From Sutterella wadsworthensis (GTDB lineage Bacteria > Pseudomonadota > Gammaproteobacteria > Burkholderiales > Burkholderiaceae_F), in NCBI RefSeq assembly GCF_003315195.1, contig NZ_QNRV01000003.1, forward strand, positions 62,001-126,000: 64,000 bases of DNA, given 5' to 3'. This document shows positions 9,021 through 18,476 of the stretch, one piece after another (within the stretch, counting starts at the first letter, position 1; each line of letters starts with the position of its first letter). The position numbers and the translations under genes were made by a program. Under the pieces are notes generated by a model. The model made no database searches. It saw only the letters and a program-made list of their open reading frames with translations, and was not told the origin of the DNA.

Positions 9021-9225
9021 AAGGCTTTCTCCTTAATTTCGACCTGCCGCAACTTGATGCGGTCGAAGCATTTGTCAGCACTAAGTTTGTTCACTTAAAC
9101 CGATCGGATCAATCACATTTTCCGTACGTTCATTACTAAAACCGAAATGGTTTGCTAAGTACTCCTTCTCTTATGCTTCCCCTTAAGGATTGCAAGTCCC
9201 TCTTCCTTATTGAAACTGAAGCGAC
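9021..9225. promoter_or_regulatory. Divergent mdcA/mdcG regulatory region
   Basis: The 205-base gap between two divergent halves of the malonate operon must hold both promoters and is the natural target of the LysR regulator at 10736-11677. Two imperfect inverted repeats are visible: TCGACC...GGTCGA at 9039-9066 with an inner CCGCA/TGCGG pair, and AAACC-GAAAT-GGTTT inside a broader imperfect palindrome at about 9131-9162. The second is the better candidate LysR-type site, being AT-rich and central. No strong sigma-70 hexamer pair stands out on either strand. Confidence 0.5.
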
Positions 9226-9840
9226 ATGCTCATTCGTCCTCACGATCTTCTATTCCTGACCGGTAAGGCGTCTTTACGAGACAGCCTTGCCCCTTTAATT
9301 GACGGCTTTTGGCAACCTGCCTCCATGCCCGTGGTTGTAAGGCGTGATGCGCACAATGCTGATTGGATACCGATTGGTCTTCGCGGTCCGAACCGACAGG
9401 ACAGACAAGCAAATTGGGCGAAAAAAGGAGATGTGCTGCGTGTACTAACACCTGAAGATCTGGCGTCCAGCTCCATCCTCGATCATTCGCCTTTACGGGA
9501 TTGGCCTGCCGTACAAGCAGCCCTGAAGCTCCTGCTTCGCCCTGCTCCGGCCAAATGGGGGATCACGGGAAGCTGTGGGTTTTCGCTCGCATGGGGTTGC
9601 TCTGTCATGCGGGCGTCAAGCGATTTGGACTTGGTTGTGAATGCGTCCTTACCCTTGGACAAAGACGAAATGCGTGATTGGCTTCAAAGCTTCAGGAACC
9701 TCTTGGTGGGGATAGACGTTCAGATTTCAACGCCATCAGGCGGATTTGCACTTCGCGAATGGCTTCTGCGGGACGCCGTGCTTCTAAAAACCAGTTCCGG
9801 TCCCGTACTGACTGATAAACCCTGGGGGGACTTGTCATGA
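9226..9840 (+). CDS. mdcG: Malonate decarboxylase holo-ACP synthase (phosphoribosyl-dephospho-CoA transferase)
   Basis: Transfers the phosphoribosyl-dephospho-CoA group made by MdcB onto the serine of MdcC. The 204-residue protein carries the nucleotidyltransferase signature expected of MdcG: GSCGFSLAWG near residues 114 to 123 followed by SSDLDLVV near 131 to 138, whose two Asp residues should bind metal, and DVQISTPSGGFAL later. The ribosome site before 9226 is weak. The stop overlaps the mdcH start (ATGA at 9837-9840). It is transcribed away from mdcA-E, a split arrangement within one cluster. Confidence 0.92.
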   Translation: MLIRPHDLLFLTGKASLRDSLAPLIDGFWQPASMPVVVRRDAHNADWIPIGLRGPNRQDRQANWAKKGDVLRVLTPEDLASSSILDHSPLRDWPAVQAALKLLLRPAPAKWGITGSCGFSLAWGCSVMRASSDLDLVVNASLPLDKDEMRDWLQSFRNLLVGIDVQISTPSGGFALREWLLRDAVLLKTSSGPVLTDKPWGDLS

Positions 9841-10742
9841 GAGTCTTCTTTGTATTTCCGGGCCAGGGTACTCAACGTCCCGGCATACTTCACGGCTTAA
9901 ACACTTTTGGGCTAAGCGTCCTTGAAGAAATGAGCAATGCCATCGGCTTGGATCTCCTGACGCTCGATTCTGCTGAAGCGTTCGAACGCACAGAAAACGT
10001 ACAGCTCGCACTTCTCTGTGCGGGAATTGGGAAATGCCGAGAGCTAGAAGCCGCCGGTATTCAGCCTTCACTCGTTGCAGGACTCTCGATCGGAGCTTTC
10101 GGTGCTGCAGTCGCGGCTCACGCCTTGTCGCTTACGGATGCTGCTCGTTTGGTGCTACTTCGCGGCCGCTTGATGCAGGGTGCCTATCCTTCGGGATATG
10201 GCATGATGGCAATCGGCGGATTGAACCTCAATACAGCGGAAGACATAACGAATGCCGTTGACGACATCTATGTTTCCAATATCAACTCCGAACAGCAAAT
10301 TGTTCTATCCGGACCATTATCGTCTTTGAACATTGCGGCAAAGCGTGCAAAGGACCGCGGCGCCCTTTACGCAAAGCGCATTCAAGTTACTGTTCCTTCC
10401 CACTGCCCGCTTCTCATGTGTCCAGCCAAGGTATTAATGGAAGCATTCCAAAAAGTTGAGGTCAAGCGCCCGAAAGTGCCTTATCTTTCCGTCAACTCGG
10501 GCCGTGTGATTTGGGACCCTACCAAGCTTGTAGACGATCTGGCCTTTAACATGGCTAGGCGCACCTCTTGGCTTGATGCCGCACAAGCCGCTAAAGAACG
10601 AGGCATCGATGTCCTTATTGAAATGCCGCCCGGCGGCATCCTCGGCTCACTGGCAAAAACAACTTTTGCGGACGGCCTCGTCATCTCGTCATCGACAACG
10701 CCCGCAGAAGAAATCATTGAGAGAATTGGAAGACTTCAATGA
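9837..10742 (+). CDS. mdcH: Malonate decarboxylase malonyl-CoA:ACP transacylase (epsilon subunit)
   Basis: Charges the decarboxylase ACP with malonyl from malonyl-CoA to start catalysis; related to FabD. The 301 residues begin with the family motif FVFPGQGTQRPGIL, hold the active-site GLSIGAFGA loop (nucleophile Ser near residue 84 in the GxSxG motif) and the SVNSGRV region, with a FabD-type catalytic His expected in the VPSHCPLLM stretch near residue 186. Start codon overlaps mdcG. Its last 7 bases overlap the 3' end of the convergent mdcR-like gene. Confidence 0.92.
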   Translation: MRVFFVFPGQGTQRPGILHGLNTFGLSVLEEMSNAIGLDLLTLDSAEAFERTENVQLALLCAGIGKCRELEAAGIQPSLVAGLSIGAFGAAVAAHALSLTDAARLVLLRGRLMQGAYPSGYGMMAIGGLNLNTAEDITNAVDDIYVSNINSEQQIVLSGPLSSLNIAAKRAKDRGALYAKRIQVTVPSHCPLLMCPAKVLMEAFQKVEVKRPKVPYLSVNSGRVIWDPTKLVDDLAFNMARRTSWLDAAQAAKERGIDVLIEMPPGGILGSLAKTTFADGLVISSSTTPAEEIIERIGRLQ

Positions 10743-11677
10743 GGTAGCGGCAAAGGCAACGGCGTACCGGACCGGCTGCGGCCGTACATGCGAGCTTCTG
10801 CGGCAAGCGCGAGGAAATTGGCTTCGTGCTCATGCGTCTTTTTGAAGACAATCCCAACAGTCTGCCGGATTCGATAGGGTTCTGCCAACGTAATGAGTTT
10901 GACGGTTGACTCAAAGACCGGTTGCATCCGGCCTGGCAACAAGGCAAAACCGAGGCCCGCCTGAACGAAGCTCACCATTGAGAAAATGTCGTTCACCTTC
11001 GCCACAATCTCCGGCGTCTTTCCAGTCTGCCGAAATGCATCAACAAAGCCGTCGAACGTTGCAAAGCCTTCCTGCAGCGTGACCCATTTAGCAAAATGGA
11101 GATCCTTTAGATCTGCATCTTTCTTGCGTCCCTTGTAGTCCGATGGCGCGGCCAAGAAAAGATCATCATCAAAGAGTTTGATGACAATGTTCTTTCGCTC
11201 GTCAATCTCCTCTCCGCTCGTCGCAATCACGATAGCGTCAAGCTTGTTCTCTTCAAGTTTCGCTAAAAGTGACTTGTTGCTTCCCATCACAAGCTCAAAT
11301 TCAAGCTCTGGCCTACGGTACTTCATGCCGAGAATGAGGTTCGGCACGGTGCGGACCGAAAGCGAGTAAAGACTTCCGAGACGCATGCGCTTTTGTTCAA
11401 AACCGCCGACACGCCTCGTCTCTTCCACGGCCTCGTGCATTCTCGCAATTAAATCTTGAGCATATTTTGCAAACTCTCTTGCGGTGGGCAACGGCTGAAG
11501 CTGTCGTCCTTTGCGTGTAAAAAGCGGACATTGAATCGTTTCTTCAAGCGTATGAAGCGCCCTATGGACGCTCACCGCCGCAGTTCCCAGGTCTTCTGCC
11601 GTCTTCGCAATATTTTCAGTACGCAAGAAGGCCAGAAACACTTCCAGCTTTCGCAATGAAAGTCGATCGTCGAACAT
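10736..11677 (-). CDS. mdcR: LysR-family regulator, probably of malonate genes
   Basis: A 313-residue LysR-type regulator with an N-terminal winged helix (residues 6 to 66, helix-turn-helix around AKTAEDLGTAAVSVHRALHT) and a periplasmic-binding-like effector domain from about residue 90 onward. It lies tail to tail with mdcH, overlapping by 7 bases, and next to a complete malonate decarboxylase set, the usual place for MdcR, which activates mdc genes in response to malonate. Assignment as MdcR is therefore mostly by context. The last dozen residues (Arg/Ser then Pro-Leu rich) come from the overlap and are likely not structural. Confidence 0.85.
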   Translation of the reverse strand: MFDDRLSLRKLEVFLAFLRTENIAKTAEDLGTAAVSVHRALHTLEETIQCPLFTRKGRQLQPLPTAREFAKYAQDLIARMHEAVEETRRVGGFEQKRMRLGSLYSLSVRTVPNLILGMKYRRPELEFELVMGSNKSLLAKLEENKLDAIVIATSGEEIDERKNIVIKLFDDDLFLAAPSDYKGRKKDADLKDLHFAKWVTLQEGFATFDGFVDAFRQTGKTPEIVAKVNDIFSMVSFVQAGLGFALLPGRMQPVFESTVKLITLAEPYRIRQTVGIVFKKTHEHEANFLALAAEARMYGRSRSGTPLPLPLPH

Positions 11678-11840
11678 ACTTTTTTACCCGCGCCAGAGAT
11701 CGGACTTTTCGGAAAGGGTCCAATCATCATTTTCAATACTTTAAAGCCCAGAACTAAAGAGGAAATCAAGCAAAAATCCCTGAAGCTTGCGCCGAACGCC
11801 ACCTCGATAGTGACCGACGCTTACGGGCTCCACAAGTCAA

Positions 11841-13709
11841 TCAGTGCCGACCGACAGAATTGTATGGTTGCAAGAGCCGCGGCACACTGGCCAGCAGCCG
11901 CTTCGTATAAGGCGCCTTGGGGTGCGTCAGCACCGCTGCCGCAGCACCTTCTTCAACGATTCGTCCGCCCTGCATAACCGCCACGCGGTGGGCAGCGTGC
12001 TCCACCACGGCAAAGTTATGCGTGATGAGCAGATAAGCCAAACCGCGCTCGCGCTGCAGACTGCCGAGCAAATTAAGAATTTGCGCCTGTACGGAAACGT
12101 CCAAAGCGGAAGTTGGTTCATCGAGCACAATCACTTCAGGCTCAACCGAGAGTGCTCGGGCAATGGCAATGCGTTGACGCTGACCGCCCGAAAATTCATG
12201 CGGCAGACGCTCCAGACTTTCGGAATCGAGTCCAGTCTCCTTCAAAAGCGCCTGCATGCGGAGAAGTCGCTCTGCAGGCGTCAACTCCGGTCTGAGCGAA
12301 ACGAGCGCCTCTTCCAAAATCTGCCCCACTGTCATGCGCGGATCAAGCGAAGAAAAGGGATCCTGAAAAACAATCTGTACCTTTCTTCTGAAAGCCGGGC
12401 TGCGAGGCCCTGCAACCGGCATTGAAATGCCGCCGCAGCGCACAGTACCCTCTGCGAGCAGTCCGTTTCCTAAAAGCCCTAAAGCAGTCAAGGCGGCCGT
12501 CGTCTTGCCGCTTCCCGATTCACCGACGAGCGCAAGCGTCTCTGCGCGATGAAGCGCGAGCGTGCAGTCCGGCAAAATAGTGCGGCCGACCGCACGGCCG
12601 ACAAAAGCCGCGAGCGACTGCGTAAAGCCTTTGGGTGCCGTACGTACTGCCGCATGTTGGAGTTCCAGCACGGGCTCTCCGTCTATGGCCGCCGCTTCGG
12701 GCGCAGCGAACGTCCTGCATTCGGCGGTCGTCTTGTCGCCCGCGAAGATGCACCGCACAGTGCCCAGCCCATCGCGCCGAGACTGAGGAGCAGGCGCATG
12801 TCCAAAGCACTTTGACTTGGCCCGTGCACAGCGCGGCGCAAAAGCGCAGCCCTTGAGCGGCCCCCAAAGATTCGGCACCGAGCCTTCCACCGGCTGGAGC
12901 GGAGCACCGTCCGGCCGCGGCAGCGCACCCAGGAGCGCCTGCGCATAAGGATGCTCCGGATGGGCAAGAAATGCTTCTGTCGGCGCCATTTCGACAATTT
13001 CACCCGCATACATCAGTGCAACGCGATCAGCGATCCCTGGCAGCAGCGCAAGGTCATGAGTGATGAAAATGAGCGTCAAACCGCGTTCGCGCTTCAAGTC
13101 ATTGAGAAGCTCGAGAACCTGACGCGCTACAGTGACATCCAAAGCCGTGGTCGGCTCATCCGCCACCACCACTTTGGGATCTGCCGAGAGTGCCATGGCG
13201 ATCATCGCGCGCTGCTTCAGACCGCCCGACAACTCATGCGGATAAGCGTCATAGGCTTCTTCCGGGCGAGGAATGCCGACTCGGCGCAGCCACTCGACGG
13301 CACGCGCTCTTGCCTCCGTGCGTCCGCACGTCGAATGCGTGCGGATCATTTCCGCCACCTGATCGCCCACCGTCATCACGGGGTTAAAGCTCGTTGCCGG
13401 TTCCTGAAAAATCACGGCAATGCCTGCCCCGCGAACGCGCTCCATTTCTTTCTCGGTGAGTGACAAGAGCTCTCGTCCCTCGAGCGTCACCGTCCCCGAA
13501 GGCACTTGAGCATCCTCGGGCAGCAGCCGCATCAGCGCCATCGCAGTAAGGCTTTTGCCGCAGCCCGATTCCCCCACAAGCGCCAGCGCTTCACCGCGGC
13601 GTACGGTGAAACTCACGCCGCGCACAGGGTGAAGCACGCCGCCCGAGAGCGGCAGATCTATCGTCAGGCGGTCGACCGATAACAGCGACGGTTCACTTTG
13701 GATATTCAT
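11841..13709 (-). CDS. yejF: Peptide/microcin C-type ABC transporter, duplicated ATP-binding protein
   Basis: A 622-residue protein with two complete ABC ATPase domains joined end to end, as in YejF. The first has Walker A GESGCGKS near residue 45, signature LSGGLKQR and Walker B VVADEPTTALD; the second has Walker A GESGSGKTT near 405, signature FSGGQRQR and Walker B VLDEPTSALD. Between them is the oligopeptide-ATPase C-terminal extension with Cys residues (CAFAPRCARAKSKC) typical of DppD/OppD-like proteins. The ATG at 13709, behind GGAGGGG, lies 13 bases after the yejE stop and is preferred to a start 72 bases upstream. Powers import by the yejA-B-E products at the inner membrane. Confidence 0.9.
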   Translation of the reverse strand: MNIQSEPSLLSVDRLTIDLPLSGGVLHPVRGVSFTVRRGEALALVGESGCGKSLTAMALMRLLPEDAQVPSGTVTLEGRELLSLTEKEMERVRGAGIAVIFQEPATSFNPVMTVGDQVAEMIRTHSTCGRTEARARAVEWLRRVGIPRPEEAYDAYPHELSGGLKQRAMIAMALSADPKVVVADEPTTALDVTVARQVLELLNDLKRERGLTLIFITHDLALLPGIADRVALMYAGEIVEMAPTEAFLAHPEHPYAQALLGALPRPDGAPLQPVEGSVPNLWGPLKGCAFAPRCARAKSKCFGHAPAPQSRRDGLGTVRCIFAGDKTTAECRTFAAPEAAAIDGEPVLELQHAAVRTAPKGFTQSLAAFVGRAVGRTILPDCTLALHRAETLALVGESGSGKTTAALTALGLLGNGLLAEGTVRCGGISMPVAGPRSPAFRRKVQIVFQDPFSSLDPRMTVGQILEEALVSLRPELTPAERLLRMQALLKETGLDSESLERLPHEFSGGQRQRIAIARALSVEPEVIVLDEPTSALDVSVQAQILNLLGSLQRERGLAYLLITHNFAVVEHAAHRVAVMQGGRIVEEGAAAAVLTHPKAPYTKRLLASVPRLLQPYNSVGRH

Positions 13710-13722
13710 CAGCACCCCTCCA

Positions 13723-15147
13723 TCAAGCGCGGCCACGGCCCGCGGCACGAGGATCAAAGGCATCTCGAACGGCAGAAGCAAAAATATTGGCCGAGAGCAC
13801 CAGCGTCACAAGGAAGAGAAAGCTGGCGAGAAGATTCCACCAAATCATGGGAGAGCGCGACAGTTCGCTGCGGGCTGAATTAATCATGGTGCCGAAGGAA
13901 TGCATGGTGGGATCCACCCCGACGCCGACATAAGAAAGCACGGCCTCATAGAGCACAATGCCCGAAAAGTCGAGCACCGTAACGATCAGAACGATGTGCA
14001 TCACATTGGGCAGAATATGGCGCCGCATCACCGCAAAAGGCTTCACGCCCAAGGCTTTAGCCGCTGACACGAAGTCGAGCGTGGAGAGTTTCATCGTTTC
14101 AGCCCGCAAAAGCCGCGCGAGCGTAGCCCAGCCAGTCATGCCGATGATGACCGCGAGCAGCATCAGCCGCAGATCCGCGCGTTCGAGACTGGTTTGATAG
14201 AGCTCTGGGTGCTTATCGAGGAACACCTGCACCATCAGTACGGATGCCGCGATGAGGAGCACGCTTGGAATAGAGGAGATCGTCGTATAAACATACTGAA
14301 TGACATCGTCCACCCACCCGCGGAAATAGCCTGCGGCAATTCCGAGCGTCAGCGCAAACGGCAGCGTCGCGAGCGTTGCGAGCGAACCGATCACCACCGC
14401 CGTTCGAACACTTTTGACCGCTTCATAAAGCACGTCGTTGCCAACCGCATCCGTACCGAAAACGTGCCAGTTGGGCCAAATCAGGATAAGCCAGACCATC
14501 AGCAGCCAAGCGACTGTAAAAACAAGCATGGCCGGTCTCCATGGGAAACGCCCGTCTCGGTTCCGCATCACCATCAAGGTCTGCGTGAAGGTCGCGTTTC
14601 GCCGGCGGGCTATCGCCAAAGCCGTGAAAATCCACGCGAGAAAGGCTGTAACACCGCCCGCGATTGCGGCAATCAGCGTTCCCTTTACCAATTCAAATGT
14701 CCTTGTACGGTGCCCAAAGAGTTTCCCCGCATTTTTGAGCGGCTGGAAATCACGTACGGCATGTCCGTCTTTAAAAACCGTCGTCTTGTCGAATTCGCGA
14801 AGCGCAAAAGGCATGGAATAGCTGCGCTCATCCCCTGCCGCTTTAAGGCGCTCCAGTATCACAACATCCAAAAGGGACTTCACCTCCGGAGAGTACGCCT
14901 GCACGGCACTTGCGGCGTCTGAGGCATCCGCCGGCGGCAGTGCGTCGCGCCAATGAATGGAGTCCATGAGCGCCGTCAGCAGAAAAATCGCCAGTACGGC
15001 AGCCGAGGCTGCTGCAGAAGGCCTCGCAAAAACCATGCGCCAGCGGCGTGCCAATTCCGGCGATCGGCGAACATGACGGACGGCCAATATGAGGAGGACG
15101 AAAAGCCCCCACGCAACAAAGTCAGTCGGAAGGAAAACAGGAAGCAT
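13723..15147 (-). CDS. yejE: ABC transporter permease YejE-like
   Basis: Inner-membrane permease of the peptide/nickel (DppC) type, 474 residues. The C-terminal half carries the five or so core transmembrane helices and the ATPase-coupling motif around LGVKPFAVMRRHILPN near residue 380. The N-terminal part has two early membrane segments (about 10 to 24 and 42 to 62), then a roughly 90-residue soluble stretch before the next helix near 160, a layout like E. coli YejE but with about 130 more residues in total. It starts 48 bases after yejB and is followed closely by yejF, so all four are one operon. Confidence 0.88.
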   Translation of the reverse strand: MLPVFLPTDFVAWGLFVLLILAVRHVRRSPELARRWRMVFARPSAAASAAVLAIFLLTALMDSIHWRDALPPADASDAASAVQAYSPEVKSLLDVVILERLKAAGDERSYSMPFALREFDKTTVFKDGHAVRDFQPLKNAGKLFGHRTRTFELVKGTLIAAIAGGVTAFLAWIFTALAIARRRNATFTQTLMVMRNRDGRFPWRPAMLVFTVAWLLMVWLILIWPNWHVFGTDAVGNDVLYEAVKSVRTAVVIGSLATLATLPFALTLGIAAGYFRGWVDDVIQYVYTTISSIPSVLLIAASVLMVQVFLDKHPELYQTSLERADLRLMLLAVIIGMTGWATLARLLRAETMKLSTLDFVSAAKALGVKPFAVMRRHILPNVMHIVLIVTVLDFSGIVLYEAVLSYVGVGVDPTMHSFGTMINSARSELSRSPMIWWNLLASFLFLVTLVLSANIFASAVRDAFDPRAAGRGRA

Positions 15148-15195
15148 GACGAATTGAGCGGTGTTCTGACGAGTCCTGAGAGAGCCTTGAGCGCA

Positions 15196-16173
15196 TCAAG
15201 CGAGTCGGATGCGCGGATCCACCCAGGCATAAACGATATCGGTAGCAATCAAGCCGATGATGTAGGCGAAGGTGCCGAGAAAAACCATCGTGCGTACGAC
15301 GGAAAAGTCCTGTGCCCCCAAAGCGTCGATCGTATAGCTCCCCAGACCGGGAATGCCGAAGAAGCTTTCCATAATGAGGCTTCCCATAAAAAGCATTGGA
15401 ATCACCGCTACCGACGAGGTGATGATGGGAAGCGCAGCATTTCGGAGCACATGACGCCGCAGTACTGCGCCTTCAGATAACCCCTTGGCGCGTGCCGTAC
15501 GAACATAGTCGCGGCCGATTTCCTCGAGAAACATCGCTCGATAAAGGAGCGTATCGCTGCCCAAACGCGAAAAGAGCGCAATCAGCACCGGCAGCACCAA
15601 GAATGCCGTGCATCCCCAGCCGTCCGCCCATCCTGAAATGGGGAAAAGCCGCATCAGCTTTGAAAAGAGCCACTGGCCCACAATGATGTAAAAGAGCGAG
15701 GAAATGGACATCAGAAAGACAGAGAGCCCAATGGCTGCCGCCTCCACCCTCGTTCGGCGAAAAAGCACCACCAAAAGCGACCAGGCCACCATCACGATGA
15801 GGCCGAGCAGAAAAGTCGGTACGGCAAGCGCCAGAGAGGGCCACATGCGGGTTGAAATTTCGTAGCCGATATCGCGGCCCGAGTCGCTGCGGCCGAAATC
15901 AAAGAAAAGGAGCGGCACGCTTCGCTCAAAGAAAACCGTGTCCGTTATTTTTTGCACACCCTCGGCCGCTGTGTTGATGAAGAGCGGTTTGTCGAGACCG
16001 CGCGCCGCTTTCCAAGCCTCAATGGCATCAGCCGTCACGCGGCGGCCGCCCAAATTGAGCCGCGCCATGTCGTCGGGCGTATTGACGGCAAAAAAGAGCA
16101 CGAACGTGATGAGATTGACGCCAAGCAGAATCAAAATGCCGTAGACCACGCGGCGAAGCAAATAGTTGATCAT
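15196..16173 (-). CDS. yejB: ABC transporter permease YejB-like
   Basis: A 325-residue DppB-type permease. The N-terminal MINYLLRRVVYGILILLGVNLITF helix is the hallmark of the family, and the EAA coupling loop is seen near residues 230 to 250 (DYVRTARAKGLSEG, then a VLRRHVLRNA stretch). The ATG at 16171-16173 overlaps the TGA of the solute-binding gene by one base and follows AAGGAG, so I reject a 46-codon longer frame that lies within the upstream gene. Pairs with YejE to form the translocation pore. Confidence 0.9.
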   Translation of the reverse strand: MINYLLRRVVYGILILLGVNLITFVLFFAVNTPDDMARLNLGGRRVTADAIEAWKAARGLDKPLFINTAAEGVQKITDTVFFERSVPLLFFDFGRSDSGRDIGYEISTRMWPSLALAVPTFLLGLIVMVAWSLLVVLFRRTRVEAAAIGLSVFLMSISSLFYIIVGQWLFSKLMRLFPISGWADGWGCTAFLVLPVLIALFSRLGSDTLLYRAMFLEEIGRDYVRTARAKGLSEGAVLRRHVLRNAALPIITSSVAVIPMLFMGSLIMESFFGIPGLGSYTIDALGAQDFSVVRTMVFLGTFAYIIGLIATDIVYAWVDPRIRLA

Positions 16174-18476
16174 CAGCGGCTCCTTCCATTCGACTTCAGC
16201 GGCCGCAGGCGCCTGGCTTGTCGGCGAGCGAGCACTGCAAGAGCTCCCCAAACGAGGAGTCCGATCCCAAGCGCAAGAACGGCAAGCGGCCAAAGCACAG
16301 GACGATTCCATTCCCGAATTTTCGCCAGCCGAAGATCTGCATCAACGTCGTAGTACTGCAGCGCGTTCTGTACCAATCCGGAAGGCTTGGCATTTTCAAC
16401 CCAGGACTGATAAGCCGCTGCGGCCGGCGGGAAATAGCCAAAGAGAATGGGGGCATCCTGCTGCAGAATCTCAACCATTCGGTCGATGAGCGCAGCCTTC
16501 TGCGGCCCGTCTTCTAAGAGCCGCATTTCACGGAAAGCCTGGTCAAATGCCGGATTCTCATAGTTGGCCGCATTCTCTCCCTCATGCGCCACCTTGCCAT
16601 TGGGACCGTAAAAGAGAAAAAGGAAATTTTCCGCATCCGGATAATCGGCGTTCCATCCCCAGAAGAAGATTTGCGCGGCCCCCTTGCTCATTTTTTCTTG
16701 GAAGCGGTTGTAATCGGTGGCACGGATCTCAAGCTGAATACCGAGTTTTTTAAACTGCCGCTGGTACCACTCCAGATAGGCGCTCGACCCCTGCGCGGCA
16801 TTCTGATAGTCAAAAAAGAGCACTAAAGGCTCACCCGTCTGAGCATTGCGCCCGTCAGGCCACCCGGCTTTGGCAAGCAGCTCTTTGGCCCGTTCAATCG
16901 GCTTTCTGATCACCTGCTGATTGTGCTTTTCATACACCACAGGATTAAAAGCTTCCGGACCGTCAGCCCGCCAGCCAAAGAGACCGGGCGGAATCGGTCC
17001 ATGTGCCGGCATGCCTTGGTTTTTCTGGAAGATGGCAATATTTTCCTCCCAATCGACCGCGATTGAAATCGCCTGGCGCAGCGCGCGATGCCGCTCAGCT
17101 TCTTCCGGGGTTGATCCGCCGCCCACAACGGGATCGAGCCAATTAAATCCTAGATACCAAAGTCCAGCCATCACGGTTTTAGGAAACTTCAGTCCGCGAC
17201 CGCCGTAAAGCGCCGCCTTGTCCGGATCGTCATCCATTGCGACCAAATAGCCGAGCCCCGTATCGACACGATCGATAAACGGACTGTCGTAATACCCCGC
17301 CAAAAATTTCGACTGCAGCGGCATGGCTTCTTTTTCCACTTCAAAAACCACGCGGTCAACGAGCGGCAGAGGTTTGCCGCAGTCCTTTAGGAGGCCTTTT
17401 TTCTCATCGTCGGGTTCCCCCGTGCAGGGATAAAAACCGTGCTTATAAAGCGGATTCCGTTCGAGCACATGCAGGCGATTTTCGCGGAAGGTCTGCATAC
17501 GAAAGGCTCCGGTGCCGACAGGCCAGGTATCGAGCGATACGTTGTTGGCTCGCAATCCCGCCTGTGCATAAAAGCGCTCTGCTTCCTGCGGCATCGGCGC
17601 GAAAAAGGTCATTGCGAGCCAATAGGCAAATTGGGGGTCTTTACCGTGAATGCGGATTTCCAATGTATGGTCGTCAATGACCTGTACCCCCTCAAGGGGT
17701 TCTGCCATCAGATCAAAAAATGTCTCTTCAGAGGCGCCGGCCTCACGCATGGCCCGCCACTTGGCGTCAAGCCGCTTTTTAAAATCGGGAAAACCCACAA
17801 TGCGTGAACTCATCGTGCCGTAAATCGGGCTCACCACCTGAGGACTTGCAATACGGCGAATGCCGTTGGCGTAGTCTGCAGCCGTGAGCTCTCGTGTGCC
17901 CGCTTCAGGCAGATCAAAAGGACTGCGCACGCGGGCTGCCAAGTCCGCATCCAGATGGTGGTAGCGAAAAGCGCCCTTTTCATCTTTGGCAAAGGCCGGA
18001 TGCGGCGCATAAAAAATGCCTCGGCGGATCTTAAGCACATAGCGGGACTCCGCCACCGCTTCCGGATCGGCATCCGCCGGCAGCTCCTTTCCGCTTTTGT
18101 CGAAGTACTTTGGCTCGGCCACCTTTTCAACCGTGCGGGGCTCGAGCTCATAGGGCCGCTTCAGATAGGCGTACTGGTAAGGCGGCTCATAGATGGAATA
18201 GGTATAGGCCGTTTCATCACTCGAATATGACCGCTGCGGATCAAGCGTCCGCGGACTTCTGCCGCCAAAAGCTGTAAAAAGCGTCTTTTCGCCGTACTCA
18301 GCAAGCGGCCGCGGATTGTTGGTAACATCCGGAAGCGTAAAAAGCAACGCCGCAAACACGAGCACTGCGGCAGCAGCCGCCCAAACGGCACGTCGACTGA
18401 AAAGACTGTGCGCAGGATCGGTCTTAGCCGTCAACGCGGACGCATAATCGCTTATCGATCTCCGGCCTTGGGTCAA
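16173..18476 (-). CDS. yejA: Family 5 extracellular solute-binding protein with membrane segments at both ends
   Basis: The 767-residue binding component of the importer, family 5 (oligopeptide/dipeptide) fold, recognisable from SYSSDETAYTYSIYEPPYQY near residue 105, the RYVLKIRRGIFY region, and the WNADYPDAENF stretch near residue 630. A hydrophobic segment at about 30 to 49 follows a basic, cytosolic-looking N-terminus without a clear signal-peptidase site. A second lies at about 727 to 750 and is followed by an Arg/Lys-rich tail. It therefore appears anchored at both ends, not free in the periplasm. Longer than E. coli YejA (about 604 residues); the symbol is by operon position and is the least certain part. 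Confidence 0.75.
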   Translation of the reverse strand: MTQGRRSISDYASALTAKTDPAHSLFSRRAVWAAAAAVLVFAALLFTLPDVTNNPRPLAEYGEKTLFTAFGGRSPRTLDPQRSYSSDETAYTYSIYEPPYQYAYLKRPYELEPRTVEKVAEPKYFDKSGKELPADADPEAVAESRYVLKIRRGIFYAPHPAFAKDEKGAFRYHHLDADLAARVRSPFDLPEAGTRELTAADYANGIRRIASPQVVSPIYGTMSSRIVGFPDFKKRLDAKWRAMREAGASEETFFDLMAEPLEGVQVIDDHTLEIRIHGKDPQFAYWLAMTFFAPMPQEAERFYAQAGLRANNVSLDTWPVGTGAFRMQTFRENRLHVLERNPLYKHGFYPCTGEPDDEKKGLLKDCGKPLPLVDRVVFEVEKEAMPLQSKFLAGYYDSPFIDRVDTGLGYLVAMDDDPDKAALYGGRGLKFPKTVMAGLWYLGFNWLDPVVGGGSTPEEAERHRALRQAISIAVDWEENIAIFQKNQGMPAHGPIPPGLFGWRADGPEAFNPVVYEKHNQQVIRKPIERAKELLAKAGWPDGRNAQTGEPLVLFFDYQNAAQGSSAYLEWYQRQFKKLGIQLEIRATDYNRFQEKMSKGAAQIFFWGWNADYPDAENFLFLFYGPNGKVAHEGENAANYENPAFDQAFREMRLLEDGPQKAALIDRMVEILQQDAPILFGYFPPAAAAYQSWVENAKPSGLVQNALQYYDVDADLRLAKIREWNRPVLWPLAVLALGIGLLVWGALAVLARRQARRLRPLKSNGRSR

